The notes: generated by a model not told the origin, from the sequence alone. 64,000 bases of DNA from Salinibacterium sp. SWN248 (GCF_015864575.1 NZ_JADYWW010000003.1:1-64000), one strand, 5' to 3'. Counted from the first letter of the stretch, positions 8,428-18,256 are shown. Translations and numbers: made by a program.

Positions 8428-9219
8428 TTAGTGAGAGCGCAAAAACCCCAGAACTTCGTCATGCAGTACGCCATTTGTTGCCAGAGCGTTACCTTCCCAC
8501 GGTCCCGGAACGCCTTCAACAGAAGTGAAACGACCGCCCGCCTCCAACACAATGGGGATCAACGCGGCCATGTCATACGGCTTCAAATCGAATTCGCCCA
8601 CGACGTCGAGCGCGCCTTCGGCGAGCAGCATGTACGCCCACATATCGCCGATCGCGCGCGAACGCCACGTGGCGCGAGTTAACGCAACGACTGCATCCAG
8701 GCGACCAGCTTCATCCCAGCCCGGCAGGCTGTTGTAGCTGATGGACGCCGCCTCAAGCGAGGAGACCTTGCTCACCGCGATCTGTTCAGGCTCGCCACCG
8801 TGGGCTTGGGCGAAAGCGCCGTGACCTGTTGCGGCCCACCAGCGCTTGCCGAGAGCGGGAGAGCTAACCACGCCGACCTGTGGCACGCCATCGATGGCGA
8901 GCGAAATCAGGGTTCCCCAGATGGGGACGCCGCGCAAGAAGTTGGAAGTGCCATCGATGGGGTCGATAATCCACTGGCGGTTCGAGTCGCCAGCCTCGCC
9001 ATACTCTTCTCCCAGAATCGAGTCTCCGGGGCGGGCAGCAGCAATTCCGGCTCGGATGCTGCGCTCAACAGCCTTGTCGGCATCCGTCACAGGCGTGCGG
9101 TCGGGCTTTGTCGTGACCTCAAGGTCGAGCGCGGTGAAGCGATCGAGCGAGATGAGGTCAGCGTCGCCAGCCAGTGCGAGCGCGAGGGAAAGATCGTCGG
9201 CGAGAGTGTATTCGGTCAC
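8428..9219 (-). CDS. hisN: Histidinol-phosphatase, inositol monophosphatase family
   Basis: The 263-residue protein has the family metal sites: GEEYG near residue 69, DPIDGTSNFLRG near 88 and KPYDMAALIPIV near 214. In actinobacteria this subfamily (HisN) removes phosphate from L-histidinol phosphate in histidine synthesis. It starts at GTG 9219, two bases after the rsgA stop, and forms the end of an aroA-rsgA-hisN unit. This neighbourhood next to sigR-rsrA is common in actinobacteria and supports the assignment. Activity on inositol phosphates cannot be excluded. Confidence 0.88.
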   Translation of the reverse strand: MTEYTLADDLSLALALAGDADLISLDRFTALDLEVTTKPDRTPVTDADKAVERSIRAGIAAARPGDSILGEEYGEAGDSNRQWIIDPIDGTSNFLRGVPIWGTLISLAIDGVPQVGVVSSPALGKRWWAATGHGAFAQAHGGEPEQIAVSKVSSLEAASISYNSLPGWDEAGRLDAVVALTRATWRSRAIGDMWAYMLLAEGALDVVGEFDLKPYDMAALIPIVLEAGGRFTSVEGVPGPWEGNALATNGVLHDEVLGFLRSH

Positions 9220-9221
9220 GA

Positions 9222-10283
9222 CTACACGCTAGCGGAACCGAGTGTCGTGATGAGCCGCTGGAACGAGTCGAGGCGCAACTTACCGACCTCGCCGAGCGCT
9301 CCGCCAGCGACCGCTTCTGCAATCGCGCAGTCGGGGGCATCGGGCAAATGAGTGCAGCCGCGCGGACATTCTTCGGCAAGCTCGGCCAAGTCAGTAAAGG
9401 ACGACAAGATCTTGCTCGGGTCGATGTGACCGAGGCCAAAGGATCGAACTCCGGGAGTATCGACAACCCAGCCGGTGCCCACGCGATACGAAATGGTCGA
9501 CGACGACGTGTGACGCCCACGCCCGGTGACCGCATTGACATGGCCGACGGCGCGATTAGCGTCGGGCACAAGAGCATTCACGAGCGTCGATTTGCCCACT
9601 CCCGAGTGGCCGACCGCAACCGTAGTGTGGCCTTCCAAAAGCGCGTGCAGCTCGTCAAGGGGAACCTCATCTGAACGGCTCTCGATCACTGTCAGATCGA
9701 GACCAGCGAAGTTCTCCAAGAACGGCGCCGGATCTTGCAAGTCAGTCTTGGTGATGCACAGGATGGGATCAATCCCCGCATCAAAGGCCGCCACGAGATA
9801 GCGGTCAACTAGGCGCGGCCGTGGCTCCGGGTCGGCAGCGGCGACAACAATCAGCATCTGGTCGGCGTTGGCGACAATGATGCGTTCAACGGCATCCGTG
9901 TCGTCGGCGCTGCGGCGGAGCAGCGTGGTGCGCTCGCGAATGCGGACGATACGCGCGAGAGTGCCGTCGGTGCCGCTCGTATCGCCCACGAGATCGACCC
10001 AGTCACCCGTCACGACAGAGACTTTGCCCTGCTGGTTGCGACCGAGTTCGCGGGCCCGAGCGGCAATGATTTGGCGTTCGTTTGGCGTGCCCTCGTCTAC
10101 CCAAATTCCGTAGCGACCGCGATCGACGCTAAAGACGCGCCCCTCAATGGCGTCGGCGTGGTCGGGGCGAATCTTGCTCCGCGGCTTGTTGGCTTTGGGA
10201 TTCGGCCGCATGCGAATCGAGCTCTCGTCGTATTCGCTGTACTTGCGGTCGTCATCGTCGTCGTCGCCGGTGAGCCAACTCAT
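9222..10283 (-). CDS. rsgA: Ribosome small-subunit-dependent GTPase RsgA
   Basis: A 353-residue circularly permuted GTPase acting in 30S subunit maturation. An N-terminal OB-fold (about 40-120) is followed by the G motifs in permuted order: TKTD (G4), GHSGVGKST (G1) and DTPG (G3). A C-terminal zinc knuckle is visible as CPRGCTHLPDAPDC. The ATG at 10283 (MSWLTGDDDDDD) is chosen: it lies two bases after the aroA stop, whereas an upstream start at 10343 would run well into aroA. The first 40 residues are acidic then basic, as in other actinobacterial RsgA. Confidence 0.94.
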   Translation of the reverse strand: MSWLTGDDDDDDRKYSEYDESSIRMRPNPKANKPRSKIRPDHADAIEGRVFSVDRGRYGIWVDEGTPNERQIIAARARELGRNQQGKVSVVTGDWVDLVGDTSGTDGTLARIVRIRERTTLLRRSADDTDAVERIIVANADQMLIVVAAADPEPRPRLVDRYLVAAFDAGIDPILCITKTDLQDPAPFLENFAGLDLTVIESRSDEVPLDELHALLEGHTTVAVGHSGVGKSTLVNALVPDANRAVGHVNAVTGRGRHTSSSTISYRVGTGWVVDTPGVRSFGLGHIDPSKILSSFTDLAELAEECPRGCTHLPDAPDCAIAEAVAGGALGEVGKLRLDSFQRLITTLGSASV

Positions 10284-10285
10284 CG

Positions 10286-11692
10286 TTAGAGCAATCCGAG
10301 AGTGTCGGCGGTCAGCGGTGCGTCGCCGATGAGCGTGCGCCACAGCTCCGGGAACTGGGGGAGCGTCTTGGCGGTCGACTCGATGCCCTCGATCTCTACG
10401 CCCTCAATGGCGAGACCGATGATGGCGCCGGCGGTCGACATCCGGTGGTCTTCGTAGCTGTGCCATACGCCACCGTGCAGTTCGGCCGGCTCAATGTGAA
10501 GACCGTCGTCGAGTTCGGTGACGGATCCGCCGAGTGCGTTGATCTCGGTGCGGAGCGCCGCGAGGCGGTCAGTCTCGTGTCCACGCAAGTGGCCGATTCC
10601 TGTGATCGTGCTCGCGGATGACGCCAGCGCTGCGATCGCCACGATTGCGGGAGCGAGTTCGCCACCGGTAGAGAGGTCGAGCTCAATGCCGGGGTAGCGC
10701 TGGCCGCCCACGACGCCTATGCCGCCATCGACAATGAGCGCACCATCTTTGCGCGTGACCGTCGCGCCGAAAAGGGGAAGCAGCTGCTCAAGGTCAGCAC
10801 CGACCTGAGTGGTTGACTCTGGCCAGCCTTCGATCGTGACGGCTCCGCCGGCCACGATCGCAGCCGCCAAGAACGGCGCGGCATTGGAGAGGTCGGGCTC
10901 GAGCGCCACGTCGATCGCACGGATCGGGCCAGCGGGAACCACCCACACCCCTGGTTCCGGACTCTCCACCGTGACCCCACGTGCAGCTAGGCATGCGACC
11001 GTCATCTCGATGTGCGGCATGCTCGGCAGCTTGTCGCCGGTGTGACGAAGCGTCAGCCCCTTCTCAAAGCGAGCAGCCGCAAGAAGAAGACCAGAAACGA
11101 ATTGGCTGGATGCCGAAGCATCGATGCTGACGTCGCCGCCAGCAACCGTGCCCATGCCGTACAGGCTGAAGGGGAGGGTTCCGCGACCGTCGTCGGACAC
11201 ATCCACGCCGAGCGCTCGCAGCGAGTCAATCGTGGTGCGCATGGGGCGACGAAGGGCAGCTTCGTCGCCATCGAAAGCTACCGGTCCCAGGGCGAGCGCC
11301 GCAACGGGCGGCAGGAAACGCATGACGGTTCCTGCGAGACCACAATCGATCGAGGTGCCACCTTCGAGTTCGCCCGGGGTGACGTGCAGATCGGGACCGA
11401 AGGCGTTGCCGGTCGGGATCTCCGTGATCCCGACGCCAAGCGCACGCAAAGCTTGAATCATGAGGGCGCTATCGCGCGAATGAAGAGGCGAGTGCAATCG
11501 CGATGGGCCATCGGCGAGGGCAGCCAAGACCAATTCGCGGTTCGTGAGGCTCTTGCTTCCCGGCAAACTCAGCGATGCGGAGAGTGCGTGAGTGACGGTC
11601 GGCGCCGGCCAGTTTCCGGGCATCGTGGTGTCTGGCACCGTCTCGTCGTCATACGGGCTGAACTCTGGGTTGGAATACTTAGATACGAACAT
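10286..11692 (-). CDS. aroA: 3-phosphoshikimate 1-carboxyvinyltransferase (EPSP synthase)
   Basis: The 468-residue enzyme makes EPSP in the shikimate pathway. The substrate motif PGSKSLTNRELVLAAL is at about residues 44-59, GLAGTVMRFLPP follows near 118, and the C-terminal half has HLRGHETDRLAAL and SYEDHRMSTAG. The N-terminal KYSNPEFSPYDDE segment resembles that of other Microbacteriaceae AroA, which supports the start at 11692. That start lies inside the sigma-R-type promoter of the divergent sigR gene, so the two 5' ends overlap. First gene of aroA-rsgA-hisN. Confidence 0.94.
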   Translation of the reverse strand: MFVSKYSNPEFSPYDDETVPDTTMPGNWPAPTVTHALSASLSLPGSKSLTNRELVLAALADGPSRLHSPLHSRDSALMIQALRALGVGITEIPTGNAFGPDLHVTPGELEGGTSIDCGLAGTVMRFLPPVAALALGPVAFDGDEAALRRPMRTTIDSLRALGVDVSDDGRGTLPFSLYGMGTVAGGDVSIDASASSQFVSGLLLAAARFEKGLTLRHTGDKLPSMPHIEMTVACLAARGVTVESPEPGVWVVPAGPIRAIDVALEPDLSNAAPFLAAAIVAGGAVTIEGWPESTTQVGADLEQLLPLFGATVTRKDGALIVDGGIGVVGGQRYPGIELDLSTGGELAPAIVAIAALASSASTITGIGHLRGHETDRLAALRTEINALGGSVTELDDGLHIEPAELHGGVWHSYEDHRMSTAGAIIGLAIEGVEIEGIESTAKTLPQFPELWRTLIGDAPLTADTLGLL

Positions 11693-11697
11693 CAGTT
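11672..11697 (+). promoter_or_regulatory. Sigma-R/SigH-type promoter of sigR
   Basis: GGAAT at 11672-11676 and GTT at 11695-11697 are separated by exactly 18 bases, matching the known SigR/SigH consensus GGAAT-N18-GTT for thiol-oxidative stress. It lies 45 bases before the sigR ATG. The site predicts autoregulation of sigR. It also overlaps the start codon of divergent aroA. Confidence 0.9.
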
Positions 11698-11741
11698 ACT
11701 AAGAGTATCGGCGTTTAAGACCCCACGGAGGAGGCGCCCGT

Positions 11742-12428
11742 ATGACCGTAGTACTGAATACTCAGCAGGATGCCGTCATCAGCGAACTAGAATTGTCGCT
11801 AATGACTACCGACAGAGTTGAGCCCAGCGCCACCGATGCTGCCGCTGACGAGAAGCGACGACAGTTTGAAGAGCAAGCGCTGCCCTTTATGGACCAGCTT
11901 TTTGGCGCTGCAATGCGGATGACCCGCAACCCTACGGACGCAGCAGATCTCGTTCAAGAGACCTTCATCAAGGCGTTCCAGGCGTTCGGACAATTCCAGC
12001 AGGGCACGAACTTGAAGGCCTGGTTGTATCGCATCCAGACCAACACCTTCATCAATATTTACCGCAAGAATCAGCGCAACCCTTATCAGGGCACGATCGA
12101 TGATCTTGAAGACTGGCAATTGGGCGGCGCAGAATCCGTCACTCAGTCTGTCTCGACGCGGTCGGCTGAAGCAGAAGCTATCGATCATTTGCCCGACAGT
12201 GCAGTGAAGGATGCTCTGCAGTCGATTCCCGAAGATTTCCGCCTTGCGGTCTACTTCGCCGACGTCGAAGGCTTCTCCTATCAGGAGATCGCCGACATCA
12301 TGAAAACCCCCGTAGGCACCGTAATGAGTCGACTGCACCGTGGCCGTCGCATGTTGCGTGAACTATTAGCCGACTACGCGCGTGACCGCACCCCCGGCAC
12401 GCCAGCAGCATCAAGGAGCACGAAATGA
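11742..12428 (+). CDS. sigR: ECF sigma factor SigR/SigH (oxidative stress)
   Basis: A 228-residue group-4 sigma factor. Region 2 carries [17 protein letters not shown] and [15 protein letters not shown] (about residues 64-105); region 4 has [19 protein letters not shown] and [15 protein letters not shown] (about 170-205). The NPYQG segment after region 2 is typical of the SigR/SigH group. GGAGGAG lies upstream of the ATG. The stop overlaps the start of rsrA, and a sigma-R-type promoter precedes the gene, so the pair is an autoregulated redox switch. Expected targets are thioredoxin and mycothiol genes elsewhere in the genome. Confidence 0.94.
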   Translation: MTVVLNTQQDAVISELELSLMTTDRVEPSATDAAADEKRRQFEEQALPFMDQLFGAAMRMTRNPTDAADLVQETFIKAFQAFGQFQQGTNLKAWLYRIQTNTFINIYRKNQRNPYQGTIDDLEDWQLGGAESVTQSVSTRSAEAEAIDHLPDSAVKDALQSIPEDFRLAVYFADVEGFSYQEIADIMKTPVGTVMSRLHRGRRMLRELLADYARDRTPGTPAASRSTK

Positions 12429-12655
12429 CCGACTGCGGTTGCGAAAAAGCAAAAGCCGAACTCGAGGAATACCTCGACCGCGAACTCAACGAGGCCGATT
12501 TTCAGGATGTCTCAAACCATCTCGACAACTGCGAGTCCTGCTCAAGCGAACACCTTGTGGCGCTCGCGTTGAAGCTCAAGGTCAAGCAGGCCTGCCGCGA
12601 GACGGCCCCGGATGATCTGCGCAGCGCGATCTTGTCGAAGCTGGCGGGCGCCTAA
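12425..12655 (+). CDS. rsrA: Zinc-binding redox anti-sigma factor RsrA
   Basis: The 76-residue protein has the zinc anti-sigma signature HLDNCESC (H-x3-C-x2-C, about residues 33-40) plus N-terminal cysteines at positions 4 and 6. In RsrA a disulfide forms under oxidation, zinc is lost and SigR is released. Its ATG overlaps the sigR stop as ATGA, so translation is coupled and the two proteins would be made in similar amounts. A bidirectional terminator follows. Confidence 0.93.
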   Translation: MTDCGCEKAKAELEEYLDRELNEADFQDVSNHLDNCESCSSEHLVALALKLKVKQACRETAPDDLRSAILSKLAGA

Positions 12656-12698
12656 ACACTCTCTAGCGCTGAGCGTCTACGGTTGCTCACCGCGAACA

Positions 12699-12736
12699 CG
12701 AAAGCGGGCACCCTCCTCGGAGGATGCCCGCTTTCG
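12699..12736. terminator. Bidirectional terminator between rsrA and kgd
   Basis: A perfect 12-bp stem, CGAAAGCGGGCA pairing with TGCCCGCTTTCG, encloses a 14-base loop. It lies between two convergent genes and has A-rich and T-rich stem ends, so it can serve both strands. Confidence 0.85.
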
Positions 12737-12754
12737 TCGCTAACGCTGGTGCGG

Positions 12755-15700
12755 TTACGGCTGGGTGATCGCGTGATCAATCAGCTCAGCTTGCTCGAGA
12801 GCGCTGCGCTTCGACGAACCGGTCGCCGGTGAGGCGGATGCCGGACGCGAGGCCAGCTTGATGTCGCGCGACTGAATGTGGCGCTGGAGTTCCAAGCTGA
12901 TGAACGGCCAGGCACCCTGGTTCTCAGGCTCATCCTGAGTCCACACGATGTCAGCGTTCGGGTACTTGTCGAGCACCTCGGTCATGTCGGCAACGGGGAG
13001 CGGGTAGAACTGCTCCATGCGCACTACGGCAATGTGCTTGATCTCGCGCTTGTCGAGTTCAGCGACGATGTCGTAGTAGGTCTTGCCTGACGTCACGATG
13101 ACGCGGGTGACGGCTGACTTGTCGTCGAGACGCACGTCGTCGAGAACGGGCTCGAAGCGACCACTCGTGAAGTCAGCAACGTCGCTGGTGGCACCGCGCA
13201 GGCGAAGCATCGCCTTGGGGGTGAACACGATCAGCGGACGGCGCGGACGCGAGTAGGCCTGGCGACGTAGCAAATGGAAGTACGATGCCGGCGTCGACGG
13301 GCGAGCCACGATCATATTGTTCTCGGCACACATCTGCAGGTAGCGCTCGATGCGGGCGGAGGAGTGGTCGGGCCCCTGACCTTCATAGCCGTGCGGCAGC
13401 AGCATGACAACGCTTGAACGCTGCGCCCACTTCTGCTCGGCGCTCGAAATGAACTCATCGACGACGATCTGGGCACCGTTGGCGAAGTCACCGAACTGGG
13501 CTTCCCACATGACCAGAGCATCGGCGCGTTCTACTGAGTAGCCGTACTCGAAGCCGAGAGCGGCGTACTCGCTGAGCAGCGAATCGTAGATCCAGAAGCG
13601 CGACTGGTTCTCGGAGAGGTTCTGCAGCGGCAGCCACTCTTGACCGTTTTCGCGGTCGTGGAGCACAGCGTGACGCTGAACGAAGGTGCCTCGACGAGCA
13701 TCCTGACCGGCCATGCGCACCGGGGTTCCCTCGAGAAGAACAGAACCGATAGCGAGCAACTCGGCAAATGCCCAGTCGATTCCGCCCTTGCGGCTCATGT
13801 CAGTGCGCTTCTTCAACAGAGCCTGCAGCTTCTTGTGCACGGTGAAGTTCGCCGGCGGGTTCGCGTGAGCATCACCAATGAGGTGAACAACGCTCTCGTC
13901 GATGCCCGTCGTGATGGGCTCTCCGATAGCATCGTCGCGCTGCGAGCCGGGACGCTCAAGGTCAGAAACTCCGTTGCCATCCTTGCTGAGGATCGGCATC
14001 GAACCGGTCTGAGCGGCATGCGTTTCGGCAAAGGCGCGCTCAAGGCGGTCTTGGAAGTCCTGGTGGCTGGCTTCGTACTCTTCCTGAGTGATGTCGCCAC
14101 GACCGACGAGACCCTCGGTGTAGAGAGTACGAACGGAACGCTTGGCTTCGATCAGGTTGTACATCAGCGGCTGCGTCATCGAGGGGTCGTCGCCCTCGTT
14201 GTGACCGCGGCGGCGGTAGCAAATCAGATCGATAACAACATCGCGGTGGAACTTTTGGCGATAGGCGAAGGCGAGCTCAGCAACGCGAACAACAGCTTCA
14301 GGGTCGTCACCGTTCACATGGAAGATCGGTGCCTGAACAGTCTTGGCAACATCCGTCGAGTACTGCGACGTGCGGCCCTCGCTCGGTGGAGTCGTAAAGC
14401 CAACCTGGTTGTTGATGTTCACGTGGATGGTTCCACCCGTGCGGTAGGCACGCAGCTGCGACATCTGCAAAATCTCAACGACGATGCCCTGACCGGCCAT
14501 AGCCGCGTCTCCGTGCACCATGACGGGCAGAACGGCGTAGGAGCCAATCGGGCGACGGTCTTGCTTGGCGCGGACGATTCCCTCGAGAACGCCATCCACC
14601 GCTTCAAGGTGCGAAGGGTTAGCGGCAAGATAGACAGGGATCTGACGACCGTCAGCTGCCGTGAAGGTGCCCTCGGTGCCGAGGTGGTACTTGACGTCAC
14701 CCGAACCCTGAACGGTGCGGGGGTCTTGGGTTCCCTCGAACTCACGGAAGATTTGACCGTAGGTCTTTCCGGCGATGTTCGTGAGAACGCTCAGGCGGCC
14801 GCGGTGGGCCATGCCGATAGCAACCTCTTCAAGGTTTGCTTCGGCAGCCTTCTGGATGACAGCATCCAGCAGCGCAATCGTCGACTCTCCACCCTCAAGG
14901 CTGAAGCGCTTCTGGCCGACGTACTTGGTCTGCAGGAAGGTCTCGAAAGCTTCGGCTTCGTTGAGCTTGCCGAGGATTCGCATCTGCTCGTCGTGGCCAG
15001 GCTTGCTGTACGGCTTCTCGACGTGATCCTGGATCCAGCGGCGCTGTTCCGGGTTCTGAATGTGCATGTACTCGATGCCAACGGTGCGGCAGTAAGCATC
15101 ACGCAGGGTGCCAAGAATCTCCCGCAGGAGTGCTTGGCGCTTGCCGCCGAAACCGCCAGTGACGAACTCACGGTCGAGATCCCAGAAGGTGAGGCCGTGA
15201 CTCGAGATGTCGAGGTCAGGGTGTGAGCGCTGACGGTACTCGAGCGGGTCAGTGTCAGCCATGAGATGACCACGAACGCGGAACGAGTTAATCAGTTCTT
15301 GAACGCGCGACGTCTTGTTGATGTTGTCGGCGAGGTCGACGTTGATGTCGTTAGCCCAGTGAATGGGGTCGTAGGGGATGCGCAACGCCGCGAAGATGTC
15401 TTCGTAGAAGTTGTTGGCACCGATGAGGCGCTCGTGGATCTTCTTGAGGAACTCACCCGAACCAGCACCCTGAATAACGCGGTGGTCGTAGGTGCTCGTG
15501 AGGGTAACCGTCTTGCCGATACCCAATTCGGTGAGGGTACGAAGGCTTGCACCCTGGAACTCGGCCGGGTACTCAAGCGCTCCTGCACCGACGATCGTTC
15601 CCGAACCGCGCATGAGGCGGGGAACGGAATGCTCGGTGCCGATTCCACCCGGGTTGGTCAGAGAAATCGTGTTGCCCATGTAGTCGGGGCCGGTCAGCTT

Positions 15701-16639
15701 GTTCGCGCGAGCGCGGGACACCACATCTTCGTAGGCAGCAAGGAACTCGCCGAAGCCCATGGTCTCGGCGTTCTTGATGCCGGGAACAACAAGCGCACGG
15801 GTGCCGTCCGGCTTCGGCATGTCGATGGCGATGCCGAGGTTGATGTGCGCCGGAGTGACAACAGATGGCTTGCCGTTTGGCTCGTCGTAGAAGACGTTCT
15901 GGCTGGGGAACTCTTTGAGAGTTTCGATGATGGCCCACGCGATGAGGTGGGTGAACGACACCTTGCCACCGCGAGCACGCTTCAAGTGGTTGTTGATGAC
16001 AATGCGGTTGTCGATCATGAGCTTCGCGGGAATGGTGCGAACGCTCGTAGCGGTCGGAACCGTGAGGCTAGAGTCCATGTTCGAGGCGAGGGCTTTCGCA
16101 GCGCCTCGCAGGGGAGCAACCGCGTTCTCCGTCTTGGGCTTAGCAGCGGCCTCGGCCTTGAGGGTCTCGATCGGAGTGGTTGCAGGGGCCTCGGCCGGGA
16201 TCGGCTGCGGCTTCGGCTCAATCGACGTGGTGCGGGCGATTGGCTGGCTGCCCGTGCTGGGGTTTGCCTCATCGACGAAGGGCTTGGCGTCGGCTGCGGG
16301 AGCTGCGGGCTTAGCAGCGGCTGCGGGAGCTACTGCGGTGGCGGCCGACGTGGCGGGAGCCGCGGGAGCTTCAGAAGTTGCGGCGGCGGGCTGCGGTGCA
16401 GCGGGCGTCGTCGCCGGGGCTGCGGCCGGAGCATCCGGAGTCGTCGACGTGGGAACAGCGCTTGACGGAGTCAAGTCAGCCGAGGGTTGGTAGCTCTCGA
16501 GGAAGGGCCACCAGGATTCCGCTACTAGATTCTTGTCTTCGAGGTACTTTTCGTACATCTCGTCGACCAACCATTCGTTGGCCCCGAAGTCGCTCGAGGA
16601 GTCTCCGTCCGCTGCGGTTCCGGTTACTTGGCCTGACAC
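12755..16639 (-). CDS. kgd: Multifunctional 2-oxoglutarate dehydrogenase E1 with E2-like domain
   Basis: The protein has 1294 residues from GTG 16639 (VSGQVTG). Order: the N-terminal segment FGANEWLVDEMYEKYLEDK (about 20-38), a Pro/Ala-rich linker to about 170, an E2-type acyltransferase domain with DHRVIQGAGSGEF (near 385), then the ThDP-dependent E1 part with GMAHRGRLSVLTNIAGK, GDAAMAGQGIVVE and NINNQVGFTT. It decarboxylates 2-oxoglutarate in the TCA cycle, working with Lpd and the E2 of pyruvate dehydrogenase. This fusion is characteristic of actinobacteria (Kgd/OdhA). An upstream ATG at 16672 would add 11 residues, but the GTG matches family starts. Confidence 0.95.
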   Translation of the reverse strand: MSGQVTGTAADGDSSSDFGANEWLVDEMYEKYLEDKNLVAESWWPFLESYQPSADLTPSSAVPTSTTPDAPAAAPATTPAAPQPAAATSEAPAAPATSAATAVAPAAAAKPAAPAADAKPFVDEANPSTGSQPIARTTSIEPKPQPIPAEAPATTPIETLKAEAAAKPKTENAVAPLRGAAKALASNMDSSLTVPTATSVRTIPAKLMIDNRIVINNHLKRARGGKVSFTHLIAWAIIETLKEFPSQNVFYDEPNGKPSVVTPAHINLGIAIDMPKPDGTRALVVPGIKNAETMGFGEFLAAYEDVVSRARANKLTGPDYMGNTISLTNPGGIGTEHSVPRLMRGSGTIVGAGALEYPAEFQGASLRTLTELGIGKTVTLTSTYDHRVIQGAGSGEFLKKIHERLIGANNFYEDIFAALRIPYDPIHWANDINVDLADNINKTSRVQELINSFRVRGHLMADTDPLEYRQRSHPDLDISSHGLTFWDLDREFVTGGFGGKRQALLREILGTLRDAYCRTVGIEYMHIQNPEQRRWIQDHVEKPYSKPGHDEQMRILGKLNEAEAFETFLQTKYVGQKRFSLEGGESTIALLDAVIQKAAEANLEEVAIGMAHRGRLSVLTNIAGKTYGQIFREFEGTQDPRTVQGSGDVKYHLGTEGTFTAADGRQIPVYLAANPSHLEAVDGVLEGIVRAKQDRRPIGSYAVLPVMVHGDAAMAGQGIVVEILQMSQLRAYRTGGTIHVNINNQVGFTTPPSEGRTSQYSTDVAKTVQAPIFHVNGDDPEAVVRVAELAFAYRQKFHRDVVIDLICYRRRGHNEGDDPSMTQPLMYNLIEAKRSVRTLYTEGLVGRGDITQEEYEASHQDFQDRLERAFAETHAAQTGSMPILSKDGNGVSDLERPGSQRDDAIGEPITTGIDESVVHLIGDAHANPPANFTVHKKLQALLKKRTDMSRKGGIDWAFAELLAIGSVLLEGTPVRMAGQDARRGTFVQRHAVLHDRENGQEWLPLQNLSENQSRFWIYDSLLSEYAALGFEYGYSVERADALVMWEAQFGDFANGAQIVVDEFISSAEQKWAQRSSVVMLLPHGYEGQGPDHSSARIERYLQMCAENNMIVARPSTPASYFHLLRRQAYSRPRRPLIVFTPKAMLRLRGATSDVADFTSGRFEPVLDDVRLDDKSAVTRVIVTSGKTYYDIVAELDKREIKHIAVVRMEQFYPLPVADMTEVLDKYPNADIVWTQDEPENQGAWPFISLELQRHIQSRDIKLASRPASASPATGSSKRSALEQAELIDHAITQP

Positions 16640-16806
16640 GTCAAACCGCCTACTTTCAGTTCTGGTGTTCACAAAAACGGCGCGCGGTCTGCGCGCCAGA
16701 CATCCCTCCCAATGTTAATCGCTTTGTTGTGCGTCTGCTGGTCGTGGGGCGGCGATCTCCGTTATTTTCCTGACTTTTCTGCAGATTGTTTTCATCTGGT
16801 GGCAAT

Positions 16807-16819
16807 TAGGCTCGTCACC
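16807..16819 (+). promoter_or_regulatory. Probable -10 for leaderless guaB1 transcript
   Basis: TAGGCT at 16807-16812 fits the actinobacterial -10 pattern TANNNT. It ends seven bases before ATG 16820, which would put the first transcribed base at or next to the start codon. No Shine-Dalgarno is present before the ATG, in agreement with a leaderless mRNA. Confidence 0.6.
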
Positions 16820-18256
16820 ATGGATTTCTACGAGACCAGACCCACGCACGACTTGACCTACTCAGACGTGTTTTTGGTTCCCAGCCACTCCGCGGTGGGG
16901 AGTCGGATGGCAGTTTCGCTGGCACCCGGTGACGGAACGCCCGCGACCATTCCGCTCGTAGCATCCAACATGAATTCCGTGACAGGGCCACGGCTGGCCG
17001 CCAGCCTCGCACGCCGCGGCGGACTCGGCGTGCTCCCGCAAGACCTCAGCGACGATGACATGGCCGACGCCCTCGCGTGGGTGCGCGATCAGCCAAGCGA
17101 CCTCGACTCGGCAGTTTTCTTGAGCCCGCACGACACCGTCGAGAAGGCGCTTCTGCTCGTTCCTCCGCTGCCGGGGCACGGGGTTGTGCTCCTGAACGAC
17201 GGCGAACTCGCCGGAGTCGTGGATGCCGAACAGCTGGCCTCGGCAATGCCCGGTGCAGCGCTCGGCGATATCGCTCGCGCTGACACGCAGGCGATCGAGC
17301 GGGCCGAGTTTGGCAGCTCCCGTGAACTTTTCGACCTCCTCGTAGAGCGAGGAATCTCCTTCGCGCCCGTCGTAGTGGGCGCTACAGTGGTGGGAACCAC
17401 AAGCAAGACGAGTGCGCTCCGCTCGACGCTCTACACACCAGCCCTCGACAGCCACGGCAAGCTTGCCGTTGCTGCAGCACTCGGCATCAACGGCGACGTT
17501 GGGGCGCGTGCGCGCGCTCTCGTCGCTGCCGGTGCGTGTGCTCTCGTTCTTGACACCGCGCACGGACACCAAGAAGGCATGGTGCGCGCGATCGAAACCG
17601 TCGCCGCCCTCGACCTCGGCGTACCGCTAGTTGCAGGCAACGTGGTGACGAGCGCCGCCGTGCGAGACCTTGTCGGAGCAGGAGCAACCATCATCAAGGT
17701 CGGTGTCGGCCCCGGCGCTATGTGCACCACGCGCATGATGACCGCGGTCGGCCGTCCGCAGTTCTCCGCAGTGCTTGAGACGGCGGCAACCGCGCGCGAA
17801 CTCGGCGCCCACGTGTGGGCTGACGGCGGGGTGCGCTACCCGCGCGACGTTGCACTCGCGCTCGCCGCTGGCGCAGCATCCGTCATGATCGGTTCGTGGT
17901 TTGCTGGCACGATCGAAGCCCCAGGCGAACTGCGTCACGATGATGCCGGTGCGCTCTACAAAACCAGTTGGGGGATGGCGTCAACCAAGGCCGTGCGGGC
18001 TCGCTTTGGTGGCCTCGATGCCTACGATCTCGCTCGCAAAGAACTCTTTGCTGAGGGGATTTCTGGCTCCAAGATCTATCTTGATCCTGCTCGACCGTCT
18101 CTCGACGACCTCGTTGACATGATCACGTCGGGGGTGCGCAGCTCGTGCACCTATGCCGGGGCGGCCACTTTGACAGAGTTCCGCGAGCGGGCGTTGGTGG
18201 GCATCCAGTCGGCTGCCGGATACGAAGAGGGAAAAGCCCTGCCCGTCAGCTGGTAG
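16820..18256 (+). CDS. guaB1: GuaB1 family IMP dehydrogenase-related protein (GMP reductase)
   Basis: The 478-residue protein has an IMPDH/GMPR barrel split by a CBS-domain pair (about residues 90-215). Barrel landmarks include PLVASNMNSVTG (near 45), VLDTAHGHQ (near 244), the active-site loop KVGVGPGAMCTTRMMT with its catalytic Cys (near 300) and WADGGVRYPRDVA. The CTTR form and the family (GuaB1) are associated with GMP reductase activity in mycobacteria, converting GMP to IMP; older annotation calls it IMP dehydrogenase. ATG 16820 is chosen because earlier in-frame sequence looks non-coding and a -10 element sits just before it. Divergent from kgd. Confidence 0.87.
   Translation: MDFYETRPTHDLTYSDVFLVPSHSAVGSRMAVSLAPGDGTPATIPLVASNMNSVTGPRLAASLARRGGLGVLPQDLSDDDMADALAWVRDQPSDLDSAVFLSPHDTVEKALLLVPPLPGHGVVLLNDGELAGVVDAEQLASAMPGAALGDIARADTQAIERAEFGSSRELFDLLVERGISFAPVVVGATVVGTTSKTSALRSTLYTPALDSHGKLAVAAALGINGDVGARARALVAAGACALVLDTAHGHQEGMVRAIETVAALDLGVPLVAGNVVTSAAVRDLVGAGATIIKVGVGPGAMCTTRMMTAVGRPQFSAVLETAATARELGAHVWADGGVRYPRDVALALAAGAASVMIGSWFAGTIEAPGELRHDDAGALYKTSWGMASTKAVRARFGGLDAYDLARKELFAEGISGSKIYLDPARPSLDDLVDMITSGVRSSCTYAGAATLTEFRERALVGIQSAAGYEEGKALPVSW

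Noticed and set aside
13640-15226. A 528-codon open frame opposite kgd.
   Set aside because: The kgd frame has full domain support; the antisense product has no recognisable domain.
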